64,000 bases of DNA, taken from the NCBI GenBank assembly GCA_030704615.1, contig CM060731.1, forward strand, positions 23,002,001-23,066,000. The letters run 5' to 3'. The DNA is from Takakia lepidozioides. Lineage: Eukaryota > Streptophyta > Takakiopsida > Takakiales > Takakiaceae. Shown piece by piece: positions 11,701 to 23,854 of this stretch. Made by a program: the position numbers and the translations under genes. The stretch's first letter is position 1. Every line of letters begins with the position of its first letter. Under the pieces are notes generated by a model that was not told the DNA's origin, made no database searches, and saw nothing but the letters and a program-made list of their open reading frames with translations.

Positions 11701-14700
11701 AGAGTGATACATAAAGAGTCATACAAAAGAGTGATACACATAGGAGGTGCTGTATGAGTGCCTACAGTCACCACAAAAAATGTAAATGAATATGCAGGGA
11801 AGAAGAGAGGTAAAAAGTGAAAGTAATTGACCAGTCAATGAGCGCTCCTCGATGCATCGAGCAAAGTCCCAGACCTTAACAGTAGTGTCATCAGAGCATG
11901 AACAAAACTTGAGGTCTGTACTCGAAAAACTGCCATGCAAAGTCAGGTCACCATCATCTTTCTTGTGCAGCATAGGAAGTCAGAAACTCAGGTACATGCA
12001 TGTGCTGCAAACTCCCTGCCAAGACATGGTCGTTCTTTCTTCTACTCAATAACTCCTAAGCATAATAGTTTTCCTTTCTAATCCAACTCCTACCCACTTC
12101 TCGTTTGAGGTGACACTGTTGTGTACGTCAGAAAGAGAGAGTATTAGTATATGACACCTCAGGTCACGAATTGCTTCCTTGTGGGCAATCTTGTTGGCCT
12201 TCACATTATTCATATTTGTCTGCCAGTACCTGCAAAATTCACCAACACCCTTGGCATCATCCATCTAAATATACCTGTCCGGCTTAAGCACTTTCAGGTC
12301 TTCAAACCAAACTTACAAGACAGAAATTTGACTGGTTACTTAGACCACAGTCACATACGTTGCCACCATAAACCATACGGAATGGGAGAGAAATCTACAA
12401 ACTTTATGCAGCCGCCATCATCACCAGTCACCATCCAATTCTCGTTATGACTCCATATCATCGACCGCACTGCTAGGTCATGAGCCTGCATCAACAAACC
12501 ACCAAAACCCACCAAGGATAACTTCCCAATGTACCATAAGTTATCAACTGTTTGCAATCCCTTCCCCCCCTGCGTGCAACTGATGCATGTTTCAGTTCTA
12601 AACTCCAATTTTGGCTTCTAGAACCCTCACACCCAAATATCACTTCACAGATCAGTGACGCAGCCAACCGGTCAACTATTCTGTACAGGCAGTTCACTGG
12701 CAAGGCTGAACTGAAAATACTATGGTTCAATGAGTACCTGCAGGATCATTTCAAAATTAAATGACTGTCCATTCCATAGTGTGAATTCTCCACTCTGGGA
12801 TCCTGTGATTAGCCTTCGTCCTGTTGGTGTCCACTGCAAGCCCATAAAGAGCAACGGTAAAGAGACAAGATCTACCATCCTACTTCATGCAAGAAAAGCA
12901 ATAAAATAATCCTGTGCCACAACCCCCTTTCAAGAAACCCTTCACTGAACTAACCCGTTTATTTTGTAACTGACCCAGAAAGTTGGCCAAATGATTAACC
13001 GAAACAGCACCTTTTCTGGGAGGATACACTCATGGGACGTCTTAGAATGCCGTGGAGCAGCCATTACAGGATGAAACTGAATTCATGGTTTGGAAGTGAA
13101 GAAAATGATTCAGACCTCTAAGAGTAACATCCTGACTGGACTTCAATTTACTTGTAGTCAAGAAATTACACTAGAGGAAAAAGTGAAGCTGCTGCTTCTT
13201 GAGTACAGACGGGAAACAGAAAAAGTGGAGGCAGCCATTGGAGAGTGTATGCACATTCATGACACCAGCAACGGCACGGAAGCTGGGGCTCCCGACAATT
13301 GACATGGGGGCCTCTATTGATGTGTGCTCTGCCAAAGGAGAGCCACAAGTGGCGACGAGAATGGCGTTCAACGGCCCTCTCCGACTAGGAAGTTGGGAAG
13401 GGCCTAAGGACTTCCCGATTTCCGAGGTAGATGGAGTCGACCTCATTCTGGGAATGACGTTTTTGAGCAAACACGGAGTGGTCAAAGAGGGCCGCAAAGA
13501 GGTTGGTCACGTTGCCGCGTGGGAACAGTAGCGAAGTCTTGAAAGTTTCGGAAACGCCCAACCGAGTTGGAGGGCGAATAAACCTATTAACGGCGCAGGA
13601 GTGGGGAACAGGTTGGTTACCAGGACGCGATTAATCGAGCAGCGCACTTTGTTGGTGGATGCATGCACAAACTTGGTGGTGAAACTGGTAGCCGGGTTGT
13701 CAGGATAGGCCACTGTTGGAAGCACCTGCTCCTCCCTCCAAAGCACCCCCTCAACTGTCACTTTCATCATGTCACCACTTACCATGGTTGGGACCTTGCT
13801 GGCTCAACTCTAAAAGAGCCATGCCAGCAGGCAGCACAGTAGCTCAAAAGACTGTATCCTCACAACTGCCAAACGCCCACATCAATTTCTTTGCACTCCT
13901 TCCACATTAATGACCCATTACTCATATGTAGTATCACAACCCCTGGAAGTAAGGCAGATGATAGGATCTGGTGCACCATTCTTAGAGGCAGTGCAATAAC
14001 TATTCCTTAACATTGAGGGTTGTCTTGGCTTGTCTGCTGTTTGGAAGCAGGGGCACGGGGGCACACTGCATGTTGATGGGCGTCTTACACAACCAAGCAC
14101 CCACATTGTATTTACAAGACAGAATAATTCCACAATGGAGGATAAACCAGATGGAGGATAAACCCTAAACCCTGGAGTAGGAGTACTCACATCCACGGCA
14201 GCTGCTGTAGTCCGCTGCAACACAGGGGCATCACTCACATCCCGCTCCCATGTGCGCATCTACAACACCACCATCTAAGCTTAGCTCTTTCACTTCATTG
14301 TCACTTAGGTCTAACGTATTGTACTTTAGCAGATAACGAACTGCTGACAATGGCCACTTGGAGCTGTCACCATCCTCTCCCACCCTTCAAATCAGTCTGC
14401 TTCCCATGATTCCCTTCCACTATTTGTCCTACAAGGAAGCCCACAACATGTCCACAAGCAGACAATCCACTAGGGTAAAGAGGAGAGGCTCATCACATTG
14501 GTAAACATCCAGAAAGAGGAAGACCTGAATGTAGCGTACAACAGTGGAACTGTAGTCCACCGTTCGACGATGAACAGGCTTGCGCATGCGTTTCCCTGTT
14601 ATTCGCAACCACGCTCGCTTTAAGCCCTACCTCTTCTACGTTCATTGCAAACGCTGTGTTGTACCATGAGCAAGCGCAACCAGTACATGCTTGTGTCCTT

Positions 14701-15112
14701 CAGAGAGACAATCGCCGTAAAGCAAATTTGAACAGAGGCACTGGATATACTTCTGCCTGCACTTCTATACAGATGCGCACCCTCCAGGCCCAGCTACTTA
14801 CCACCGACTTCAAATCAGGTCGCAATCAATCCGCCACGAAGCAAGAGAAACAGGGCAAAGTCTGAACAACAGGAGAGGAAAACAAAACAAGGACAGGCAC
14901 CCGCGCTGGAAAACCACACTTCATTTCACATGGATATGTCAACATTGCAATCCAGTGGACAGAGCTTAATAGAGACAGATACCATCAAAAGTAACATTGG
15001 GGCGGCCGAAGTCCCCACCAGCTGCCTGAGTACCAGAGGTAGAAGGTGCAGCGGCTTGGCGATGGAAGTCATTCGACTGTTGTTGCACTACCTGCATCTG
15101 AGACCCTTCCAT
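8734..15112 (-). CDS. FY: FY / WDR33 / Pfs2-type WD40 pre-mRNA 3'-end processing factor
   Basis: I resolve 17 coding exons with matching phases: 15112-14983, 14595-14525, 14259-14191, 13725-13621, 12833-12738, 12485-12403, 12229-12158, 11929-11832, 11558-11499, 11328-11268, 11032-10945, 10835-10772, 10585-10507, 10345-10256, 9907-9816, 9534-9014, 8925-8734. They total 656 residues, close to Arabidopsis FY. The acceptor at 9534 is the least certain. Diagnostic stretches are [70 protein letters not shown] and [13 protein letters not shown], covering about seven WD repeats. A Gly/Pro/Met-rich tail follows. In the family this protein belongs to the CPSF complex in the nucleus and recognises the AAUAAA region; in Arabidopsis it partners FCA. 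The start is the only in-frame ATG after an upstream TGA. No PPLP motif is visible in the tail. Confidence 0.95.
13199..13531 (+). pseudogene. Retropepsin-like fragment of a Ty3/gypsy-type element inside an FY intron
   Basis: A 110-codon plus-strand frame lies wholly inside the FY intron 12834-13620, opposite to the gene. It reads [16 protein letters not shown], then [12 protein letters not shown] and [16 protein letters not shown], a pattern I associate with the protease region of gypsy polyproteins (the ...LGM.FL end is typical). The catalytic D-T/S-G motif expected just before TFMTP is not present as such, so the fragment looks decayed. No LTR or RT was seen around it. Its first M is an ordinary internal position, not a real initiator. 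Confidence 0.55.
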
Positions 15113-17199
15113 TGTGCTAGATTCCACCTCTAACTCCCATCGTCATCACCACTATCACTTCCCACCCCTAGCATCGCCTGCTCAAGCTCACAGCGGATGC
15201 CTGCACTGTTGTGCATGCAAATTAGGTCAAGCCTGTGCAAGCCAACCACATGCGACTATCTTCTCTTCTCTTCTATTCTCGTGTTGTGTTGTGACCAGTT
15301 CACCTTTTTGGCAAGCTTAAAGTGAACGGCCATAAATAGGTATCTCCGCGAGTCTTCTCTTCAAGTGAGCCTCGACCTTGTTTTGAATTGTTTTCCAAGT
15401 TTCCAACGGACGCTTCAGCGATCGCGATGTAGTTTGTACAACGGTACAACTCAGTGATGCTCTGCAATTGGCAGAGGATGTTGTGACCGCATCATTCTTC
15501 ACAGTACCTCATAATCATCATTCAGGGTTGCGGATTGCGTAGGGTTCCTCATCCTCTCGAGATCATCGGGTTCCGTGATTGTGGATGTGAATGCAGCGAC
15601 TGCGGCTGGGGCTTGTGGAGGACAAAGGCAGGCTAGGGTTTAGCCATTGGAGGACATGATCGTCCTCGATGGGCCCACATCGTACATCCCCATTCAAGAG
15701 ATGATGCGGAAAGAATCCAAGTCACAATCTTTCGGTGGAAATGCGAGCCAGGCCCAAGACTCCCTGTTGATTGTTTGATGCTGAGACTGATGATCCAGGA
15801 GGGTGAAGAGGGGGAAGTCATTTGGTGATCTGATCTGAATCACGCCAAATGACACATTGGACTGTTCTTGGACTACAGACGCCCTTCAGGCTCAACTGCC
15901 AGGATCCAGAGAGGTCCACTAACAGTAATACGGATACACAAAAGCAAGAGAAGCCTCACCTGTAGTCACAAAGGTATTTTCTGGCATTACTTGGAGGAAA
16001 GGGATGAGGGGAAGTAACCACTGCAGTTGTTCAGGATATTTCAGAAACATTCCCACGCAATGAACACAACATGACAAAGCTCATCACATTGCCAAGTCCC
16101 TCAATAACTTACCTGTCATACCAACAAGAATATGAAGATGCATACACTGGCAAGCTTCACAAACCTACCAATGCCAACTACAGCATTACATTTCTTTGCA
16201 CTCATTCGAATACTGGAAGCTGGAACCCCATTTCCATGACCAAATGTAAATCCTTTACACATTGCCCAAAGTATATCAATGAGATCCCAGGCCTAGGCAC
16301 TTGATATACCTGATGTTTCAAAAAGACAGTGCTGGTACTCATACAATATTTAAGTCTCAAGGCAACCCATGCCCACTAAGTGCCTCACATGGGATTTCCA
16401 GTTGCTCGCGTCTCACACAGAATACCCACTGAAACTTCTTGTCTTGAGACCATAGCAGTAACTACATCATTTCTACATGGCTCACTTCACCCCACCCCCT
16501 CCAAATCTGGACTGAGATCTGGCTTGGTCATAATTACCGCTCAGAAATTGCAGGACAAGTACAGAACAACTTCCAACAGAACGGTGCTACCACCATGGCC
16601 ACCCACAAGTGCAAGGTTCTGCACTCTTTCTGCCTTTCCAACCAGGCCTGGTGTCAAACCAGAGCCAAAAACAACCAAACAACGTAGCCCACTCCGCTCA
16701 GTAAGTCAATCCCTTGCAGTCCAACTTCTGGCAGGACCCGACAGAGGAAGCAGTGAGGATAGTCAAGCCTTAGGGGTAACCCTCACCAATGTCTTGTGGC
16801 CAAAATCTTTCAAAATAAGAGATACTGGTAGGCAGTATTTTGTGGAGAGCCAGACAGGGCCTTTCTGTTGTAACCAGCTGCCATCTGTGTCATTCCATCC
16901 CTTGGCTCTCAGGCACATAATAAAGTAGAGTGTTTGGCAGCTGCTCTCACCACATTCTCTGTAGTGCAAAAGGTGAAAGAAAACCAAATATTTAACTTGA
17001 TTATCTCGCACCCTTCTTCCCTTGTTTCTTTTTCTTTGTCTCAGCCTTCTTTCCTTCTTGTCCTCTTCAGTAAGAAAGGAGCTCAGACCAACAGAAAGCA
17101 AGGAGAAAAAGCCAAAATTGTCATCACAGATAGCCCTCAGAAGAACTGTGACTTCTCTAACTTCAATGTATCATGGGGAACTGGAAAGAGAACTATCAG
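15113..17199. other. Intergenic stretch between FY-type and J-protein genes
   Basis: Both neighbours are on the minus strand, so this holds the FY promoter and 5' UTR (about 15.1-15.7 kb) and the J-protein 3' UTR (probably down from 17.2 kb). A 182-codon plus frame at 16380-16928 has no recognised domain and is probably fortuitous. No TATA box or poly(A) signal could be assigned with confidence. Confidence 0.4.
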
Positions 17200-20100
17200 T
17201 CATCTACTTACCGACTTCTCAGTACCACCTATTGTCAACTCAGTTGGGGTTGATGCTGGGTCCAGCTCCCAACAACTATCTGACAAGCCTGGAACTTCCT
17301 TCTCTTTGATTCGGTGACATGGTACTCGATGAGAGAATCTCTGAAGCTCTTTGGGCCATGCAAGCTGAACCTCAGACCCGGTGGGCTTCCAGAGAGTCCT
17401 GAACCCAGCGATTTTTACCAGGAACACAATACTGCCCCCAACCGTGGAGGAGAAATCGCTTTTAACTTCCACCATCTCATAATTAAATGTGGTTTGACCC
17501 TTTGCTCTTGATTTAAGGCACTCCTTGTCCCAATCCCTGTAAAGGGCCCATACCTCCCCAACTTTGGGGTAGATTTTCAGCACTCCCTTTGGGCCCCTGT
17601 CAATGAGCTGAAAATGCGAGAACATGTTGATTTGGTCAAATTCTGTTGTTTGAGTGGTCTTGAACTCACCACTACTTAGGGAGAGGCCATGTGCCTGCAG
17701 CCATGCAGATACTTGCTTAGTGCAGTTTACAGACTCCAGCCAAAAACCAACCACCTTGAATGGAGCTTGTGACACCTTTGTTATCCGGCAATAAAAACGG
17801 GGCATGCCATCTTGGTCATCATAGATAGCCCAGATTTGGCCCGCCTTCATGTTTATTTCGGTGCGATCAGCATCGAAATCATAGAAATCCGGGTCCGGAA
17901 CAGTGATAGGAATGCTTACACCCAGCTGCATTGCCTCGTCCTCACTTTCCTCTGTCACCTCACAGCTTTCAAAGCCAACAGTTTGGTCCTTCTTGGTACT
18001 CACCTGATTATTTAGCTCCCTTTTCCCATTTTGCAAAGAGTTCAAGCAAGCATCCTCCCTCACTGAAACTGCTGCCTCCATCCCTGGACACACCAATCTA
18101 GGATCTTCTAAGCCTGCAACTTGTTTCTCCTCCATTCCAAACTGTATCTTTCCAGACTCTCTTGCCAGCCTCTTTTTCAGCTGCCGTCCTCCCTCCATCT
18201 TTCCAGTGTCTTTGACAAGCCCTTCCCTCACCAACCCCCCGCCCGTAGCCCTTATCTCTCTCCTAAATTTCTCTGTCATCAGGACTCTGTCACTAGTCTC
18301 CTTTGCACCCACAATAAGACTATCCCCCTCCTTGAAGTTGCCCTCTTCTTTCCCCTTCTTAAAAAAAGCTGTGACCCTACCTTGCCAGTCCCTCTCCCCT
18401 CTACCACCTGCAAATAATTTTGAATCCTTGCTGTCATCCCTACTCTCTGCCATGCAGTCATCTACAATTGCTTTCCCCTTCTCTACCCTACGCTCACTGG
18501 CTGAGACCCTCCTGTCCCACCCTTCTTCCTTACTCTTCCCATCAGCAACCTCTGCTCCTGCATCCACCCCAGCTTTCTTGGCTGGAAATCGTTCTATATC
18601 TTCATCATCACTTGCACCAACTTCATGAATGTCTTTCTTTCTATTCTGCCCTGGCTGGTGATCATCAACAATTGACTTCCCCTTCTCTACCCTACTCTCG
18701 CTGGCCAAGTTGCTCTCGTCCCTCCCTTCTCCCTTTCTCTTCCCAGCAGCAACCTCTGCTCCTGCATCCACCCCGGAATTCTTTGGCGGAAATTCCCCCA
18801 TCTCTTCTTCGTCACTCCCATCAACTTTATATGTGACATTCCTTCTATTCCTCCCTGATCGCCGGGGCATCATTACCCTTGTGGAAGGGCCATGTGTAGC
18901 TGCCACACTTGAGGCAGCCTGGTCTGCGCTAACAGAACACATCTCATCCATCAGGTCCTCTCCTTCCTTCTCAGTTTCCTCGTTCTCGTCCTCCTCTCCA
19001 ACCTTTCTTCTCCTTTTCAGTGACCGTCCCTTGGGTCCCGCTTTATCAGTTGCTTTCCTCTTGGCTTCAAATCTCCCAATCATCTCCTTTCGCTTAGCCA
19101 TTAATCGGACAAGGGCCTCACGTGCCTTCATTTCTTCTTTTGCCTTTTTCAGTGCCTCTTTCTCTTGTCTGCGCAGGTCCTTCTCCTTCTCCTTCTCCTT
19201 CCTTTTTGCTTCTCTCTCTTCCTCAACCCTATCTCTTTTCACTTTTTGGTACGTTTCCTGGACCACATTTGAAGCAACTCCAGCTTCGGCTCCGGATACC
19301 TTGCTAGCAGCATGAGTTGTTGATGATTGTGGAGCACCTTGCGTATTACTGGGACAACAGTTCATTCCACCATTCGCAAATCCATTGCCAGCAGCTGGTG
19401 CAGTTGCCCCATCTACCTTGGGATTGAAGCCTTGATGTAGATTGGGGGTGGGAGCAGGGGAAGAACGCATCCAGCTTTTGAGGTTTGTGCCATTTGGTTG
19501 TGTTGTATTGATATCCTGGGCCAGAAATGGCTTGTTGCATTTCTGACAAAGAAGTTGGTGATTTAAGTACTTTCTCAAATACTGGTATTGCATTCGGCAG
19601 AGTGGACATGAGGTCCAGAAAGTGTGAGAAGCATTGGGGGCGGGTGCGGGCGGGGCTGAAAATTGTGTCCCCGAAAAGTGTGGCACCTGAGAGACAGTTC
19701 GCGGCGGCTGATACATTGTGGTGAAAGCTGGTTTGGACCCCGAGGCTCGCATCTGAATCTCTGATCCCTTGGGCTTGGATCCTCGTCTCATGTCATGTAC
19801 TGCCCTCTTCACCTTGTCAGAGAGTACTCCAAAAGCCTCCCCAACAAGTTTAAATGCTGCCTCTGCCCCCACGGACTTATTCTTGTCAGGATGCAGTAGC
19901 AGTGCCAGCTTCCGATACTGTCGCTTGATGCTGCTCTCATCTGAAACAGGGTCAACCTGCCGCCACTCACAGAGACACAGGTCAAGACCTCGGTGCAAGA
20001 ACAGGCATCAAAAGGAATAACGACCCCAAAGTTCAGCCACATTTAGTCCTCAGGTAGGGGTATTCACTGTTGACTGGTACACAGACTCTCTTAGCAGGGG

Positions 20101-20972
20101 AAGTGCAGTCAAAAGTCCACTAGGACAGCACCAAGCTCCTGATCCGTAACTGATTTCATCCTAGTGGCAGAGGAAGCTTGGCCAAAAACCCTTCAGAATG
20201 TGTGATGACTTTAAAGCAGTACTCTTACAGCTATACAATTCTTAGCAATGTAAGTAATGGGACAGAGTAGAAACCAAACAGCCAGCTCCCCATTCTTCAT
20301 TGCCGGACAACTTGAGCCTCACTCCAAAGCTTGCAATGGATACATACTCTCTCGTCCCCACTTTAAACTCAAATGGGAGATCATCATGTTTTCCCAATTT
20401 CACAACCCTGAAGGAATACTGAGAAGAAGTACAACCCACATAAACAACTTCCAATGCAGGTAGGTGTGTTCATCCTGGAATGTGACACAGATCCATGCAC
20501 TAAGTTCTTTAGGGTCCATGTGATGAGCAACTATATTACTATATTGGGAGCAGTTGGCTGGCTTCTGTGGAAGCTGCGTGACAGGGCAATACTCTCACTC
20601 CACTGGTGCTTCTAAGGCTCTAACCTCCTACACTCTAAACAGACTAGATATTAGAGGTTGAAAGAAGAAACTACATGAGGGGCTATCGGAAGAGATAGAG
20701 AGACGTCGAGAGTGTGAACACGAGAATTAGACGAGTACAAAAGCATCACTCACCTGAAGAATGCCATACCAATCCGTTTCATTGACCGCGACTTTGACCT
20801 GTGCCACACTGTGGACGTCTATCACCGCCAGCATTTGTGAAATGCCTTCAAGCGCCGGGAACAGCTGCTGCGCCTTGAGCACAAACTTCTTGGCACCTGA
20901 AAAATCGCGTAATGCATACTTCCTTTCCGCAATCTCTTTAGCCCGCAATGCCTCATCCTTGTTGCACTCCAT
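17200..20972 (-). CDS. J-domain protein with zinc ribbon and C-terminal DUF3444
   Basis: There are two coding exons: 20972-20754 (73 residues, from the conserved MECNKDEALRAKE start) and 19956-17200 (918 residues plus stop), joined in phase by CAG|gtgagt and a cag| acceptor, 991 residues in all. The J domain spans about residues 66-130, with HPD intact in LALLLHPDKNKS. A zinc ribbon with two CxxC pairs follows (CPLCRMQYQYLRK...CQKC). The middle is long, charged and coiled-coil-like, with a basic NLS-like GRSLKRRRKV. DUF3444 fills the last ~220 residues, from DPDFYDFDADRTEINMKAGQ to CWELDPAS. J domains stimulate Hsp70 ATPase; the role of this plant subgroup is little known. Long plus-strand frames across this exon are antisense shadows. 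A truncated sister copy lies at 24.1-25.0 kb. Confidence 0.92.
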
Positions 20973-21560
20973 TCCGACACTTCCCGCCTGTTCCGGAATC
21001 AATTACTGTCTCTCTCGCCTGTCAGTCCATCTCGAGGGTTTCCGTGAGATATGGAGTGGGATTGAAAGGACCCGGAGATATGTGTCACACTGTTGAGCAC
21101 TGGTGAAATGAGTGACGAAATACAACCGCCACTCAATTGGGCCTATTGATTCAATCACCGAGGGGTGACAAGCTCACCTCAATACTTCCACCGATGACAA
21201 CAAAAACCCCTTACTGCTGTAGATTCTGCTGATATTTCGTTTCAAGGGTATGAAACCTTGGAGGCTCCAATCTAGTGCACTCAGACGCCAAATGTTTCCC
21301 TACAAATTACGCTTCCTCCCTCAAACGGCTTGCCGTCCGCTCCTTCAGCTTCCTCCGCCACCAGGGTCTCTCCATAGCTTCTGCCTCTCTCTTCTTGTCC
21401 GGAGATAACAACCTGAACAGGAAATGCAGTGCCAGAGCCCCAATTACGTAGACTTCAAGCACACTTTGCCCTTTATCTCCATTCCTGTAGGTCTGTGCTC
21501 CTGGAGAATATCACGGCAATGCCAGCTGCAAATGACCCATGCATCCGCTAACGACCACTG
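19466..21560. repeat. Parental segment of a direct segmental duplication
   Basis: This segment covers the 5' part of the J-protein exon 2, the intron, exon 1 and about 590 bp upstream. It recurs in the same orientation at about 23855-25490. Similarity continues past the start codon into shared upstream blocks such as AATGCAGTGCCAGAGCCCCA (21425 and 25355). The second copy is shorter through internal deletions. Confidence 0.85.
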
Positions 21561-22129
21561 TTTGCGAAATTTACGATTTCCAAGTCCTGCGAGGAAAAAA
21601 ACTCCAGCAAAGCAACACTAGGCACGATTACTACCCGAACCCATGCAGCGCATCACACGACGGTGCAAGAGGTTCGCTTCCAAAAAATGCCAGCAATGCG
21701 GGAGTGGGGTTATGCACAAAAGTGCAACCAACGGCCAAGACAGTAAAAACCCCAAAATTCGAGATCTGATCAAACCACCCACGCACAAGATGAATAACAA
21801 TCTCCTTGGAACACCGGCCTGACTAAGCACAGGCTGGAGGGAGACTCCGCACACAAGGCCACAGACCTCAGATAGAGAATGCTCAGAGGGCAGTAAAAAT
21901 GCAACAGAGAATGAAACGGAGATGAATGAGACCAAGAAAGCGCCAAAAAGGGACTGATCACCGGGCAATCGGAGAGCAAAGGCTCAGGCAGGCATGCAGA
22001 CGAAATGCGAGGGCTACTAGCGCGGGCGTGCTGTGCAAATAACGCGGGAGGGGCGGCCATGGGTGCATGGGAGCTCCTAGGGCACCACCGAGAGGGAGCC
22101 CCAGTAAGTAAAGCTTGAAGGATGGGTCG
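21561..22129. other. Intergenic stretch, no gene seen
   Basis: A 182-codon minus frame crossing from here into the SINE-like segment (21770-22318) has a biased composition and no recognised domain, so I do not call it a gene. Confidence 0.4.
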
Positions 22130-22315
22130 CAATCCGAGAGCCAGGGACCAGAACCCCCGTCTCGTCTCCCATTCAAGTGTTGCTCGCGAGCGGGAGCCCT
22201 CCCCCGCGCCGCACCTCCCCCCACCCTTGCCCCGGGTGGCGCCCGCGCGATCCTCGGAGGCCCCCGGGTTTGAACCCAGCACCTGGCTCTGTTGAACCGG
22301 CACGTGGCAACCAAA
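22130..22315 (-). mobile_element. tRNA-derived SINE-like segment
   Basis: On the minus strand, AGCCAGGTGCTGGGTTCAAA at about 22286-22267 continues as CCCGGGGGCC and contains a good Pol III B-box core, GGTTCAAACC. A TGGTTGCCACGTGCCGG stretch about 30 bases upstream could be a degraded A box. The arrangement and the words GCCAGGTGCTGGGTTC and CCGGGGGCCTCC resemble plant Au-like SINEs. It cannot be folded into a full tRNA, so it is not called as one. The ends are approximate. Confidence 0.4.
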
Positions 22316-22319
22316 CAAA

Positions 22320-23045
22320 CGAGCGTCCTTTTCGTTGGCGGGGAATTAGGTCAGGGCCTTCAATGCCCGTCGCCTTAGTAGTATTAACTGTTGCGAATTA
22401 TTTGCAATTACCTATTAGAGAAAAAAGTAAACCAATTAATAGCGCGGGTATTCACCGTACTAAGCTAGGTATGGAGTATGTAGTTCTAGGTTCGTCTTCG
22501 TACACATCACATCATGCTTTAGAAAGACGGCTCTGGCTATACTGTTTATTTACTTATTTATAAATATCAATTGAATTAAATAACTTTCAGCAGTCCAGGT
22601 GCATGCAATCTCTATCCGCCAATGGGTGATAGACAGGTGGCCGATGGCTGGACTTGTGATTGGACAGACAAGTAAAGCAACTCACCGATTGTAGGGGGTC
22701 TTGATTGGTGGGCGTACCGACGGATGTACAAGGGGTGCTCGTGTTGATGGATGAATGTGTGCATCCTGAATCCTCTGCAGGTGCGCTCTCTAATCTGAAC
22801 TACACACCCCACTACACAGCCCAAGCTTTAGTGCATACACGTAGAGGAAAGGAACATAAATGCTAGGTTTGTATTATTGAAATTGATAATATGTGCTCCA
22901 AAAATACAGATGAAATTAACGCTGAATTTAAAAAAAAAAGTAATTGACCATCCATCGTGAAAAGTTAAAACCCCCGTTTCCTAAATGTTCCCAAAGGTTC
23001 GCATCAAAACCCCAGAAGGAAGGATGAGCGTTTCTGGTTACCCAT
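22320..23045. other. AT-rich intergenic stretch
   Basis: Only short frames without recognised domains are present. I see no RNA gene and no clear repeat. Confidence 0.4.
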
Positions 23046-23850
23046 GAAGCTGGGTTCTGAGGATTTATGTCACAGAATTCCCACAGAGATTGTAGTACTG
23101 AGAACTGCTACTTCTTCCTTGCTTGTTGCACAAAGAATCCCCACAAGAACAAAGCCCATCTTGGAAGTGGTGAAACAGATTGCCATCCCACACAAAAACT
23201 GCTCACCCCAGCACCCTTTGAGCTGAACTTGGTGGCATTGTGTCGGTCACCACATACTTGTAGGCTATCTGATGAAGCGGATAGGCATCCCAGGGTGGTG
23301 TGCTGATCAGCCCAAACGCAATGGCCAGCTTCTCACTGTGGTGGCAAAGAGAGAATTCCTTTTCCTCCTCCCCCAACATCATGCAATACAAAACACATGC
23401 GTACCCAGCCTGCTTCATCTGCCCAGTTACTATCTTCACCTCAATTCCGTGGATGCGATGTGTTGTCTACAGCAAATGTATGTACCTGCTTGTCCTCCTC
23501 AATCCAGCTGCACTCTGCCTCCTTTCCAAAATTCTGTCCTTTGTCATCACCTTTACCACATCATCCAACCTGCCAGCAGCTGCATATATTTGACAGCAGC
23601 ACGGAAGTTGGCTCTCCACAATGCAGCTCTAGTTCCATATTATTGGCATATTATCCCTTATCCCATCCCCCCGCACGACCAAGAAGGTCCATCATGCAGC
23701 CACAAGGATGCATTTAGGAGCGAGGCCACAATGGTGACAGCCTTCCCCACTACTCCCACATGACCACATGCAGAGAGAAGACGCTTAGGTGACACCATTG
23801 GCTTCAAGCCATCCTCCCTAACCCACACGCTCAGCACAGGCTTCAAGTAT
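23046..23850 (-). pseudogene. Decayed PPR-DYW gene 3' end
   Basis: Read on the minus strand, pieces in shifting frames match the end of a PPR-DYW protein: PTSVLLSNI near 23600, ECSWIEEDKQVHTFAVDNTS near 23500, then [20 protein letters not shown] (about 23355-23296). A damaged [10 protein letters not shown] region and RFHH...DGLCSCGD follow near 23200-23120. Several stops and frameshifts separate them. The fragment abuts the truncated J-protein copy at about 23850, with no spacer. It resembles the functional PPR frame at 56.9-59.5 kb. Confidence 0.8.
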
Positions 23851-23854
23851 CAGG

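Noticed and set aside
16380-16928. 182-codon plus-strand frame
   Set aside because: No recognisable domain, no splice or regulatory context, and it overlaps the probable 3' UTR of the J-protein gene.
18206-19315. Several plus-strand frames of 100-200 codons
   Set aside because: They are antisense to the long Lys/Glu/Ser-rich exon of the J-protein gene and have low-complexity Ser/Leu/Pro composition.
20242-20454. 70-codon minus-strand frame inside the J-protein intron
   Set aside because: The flanking exons already join in phase without it, and the truncated copy does not preserve it.
21770-22318. 182-codon minus-strand frame
   Set aside because: It runs through the SINE-like GC-rich segment and has biased composition; no family resemblance.
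22250-22320. Possible tRNA gene on the minus strand
   Set aside because: Only a good B-box is present; acceptor stem, anticodon arm and a sound A box cannot be formed. Treated as SINE-like.
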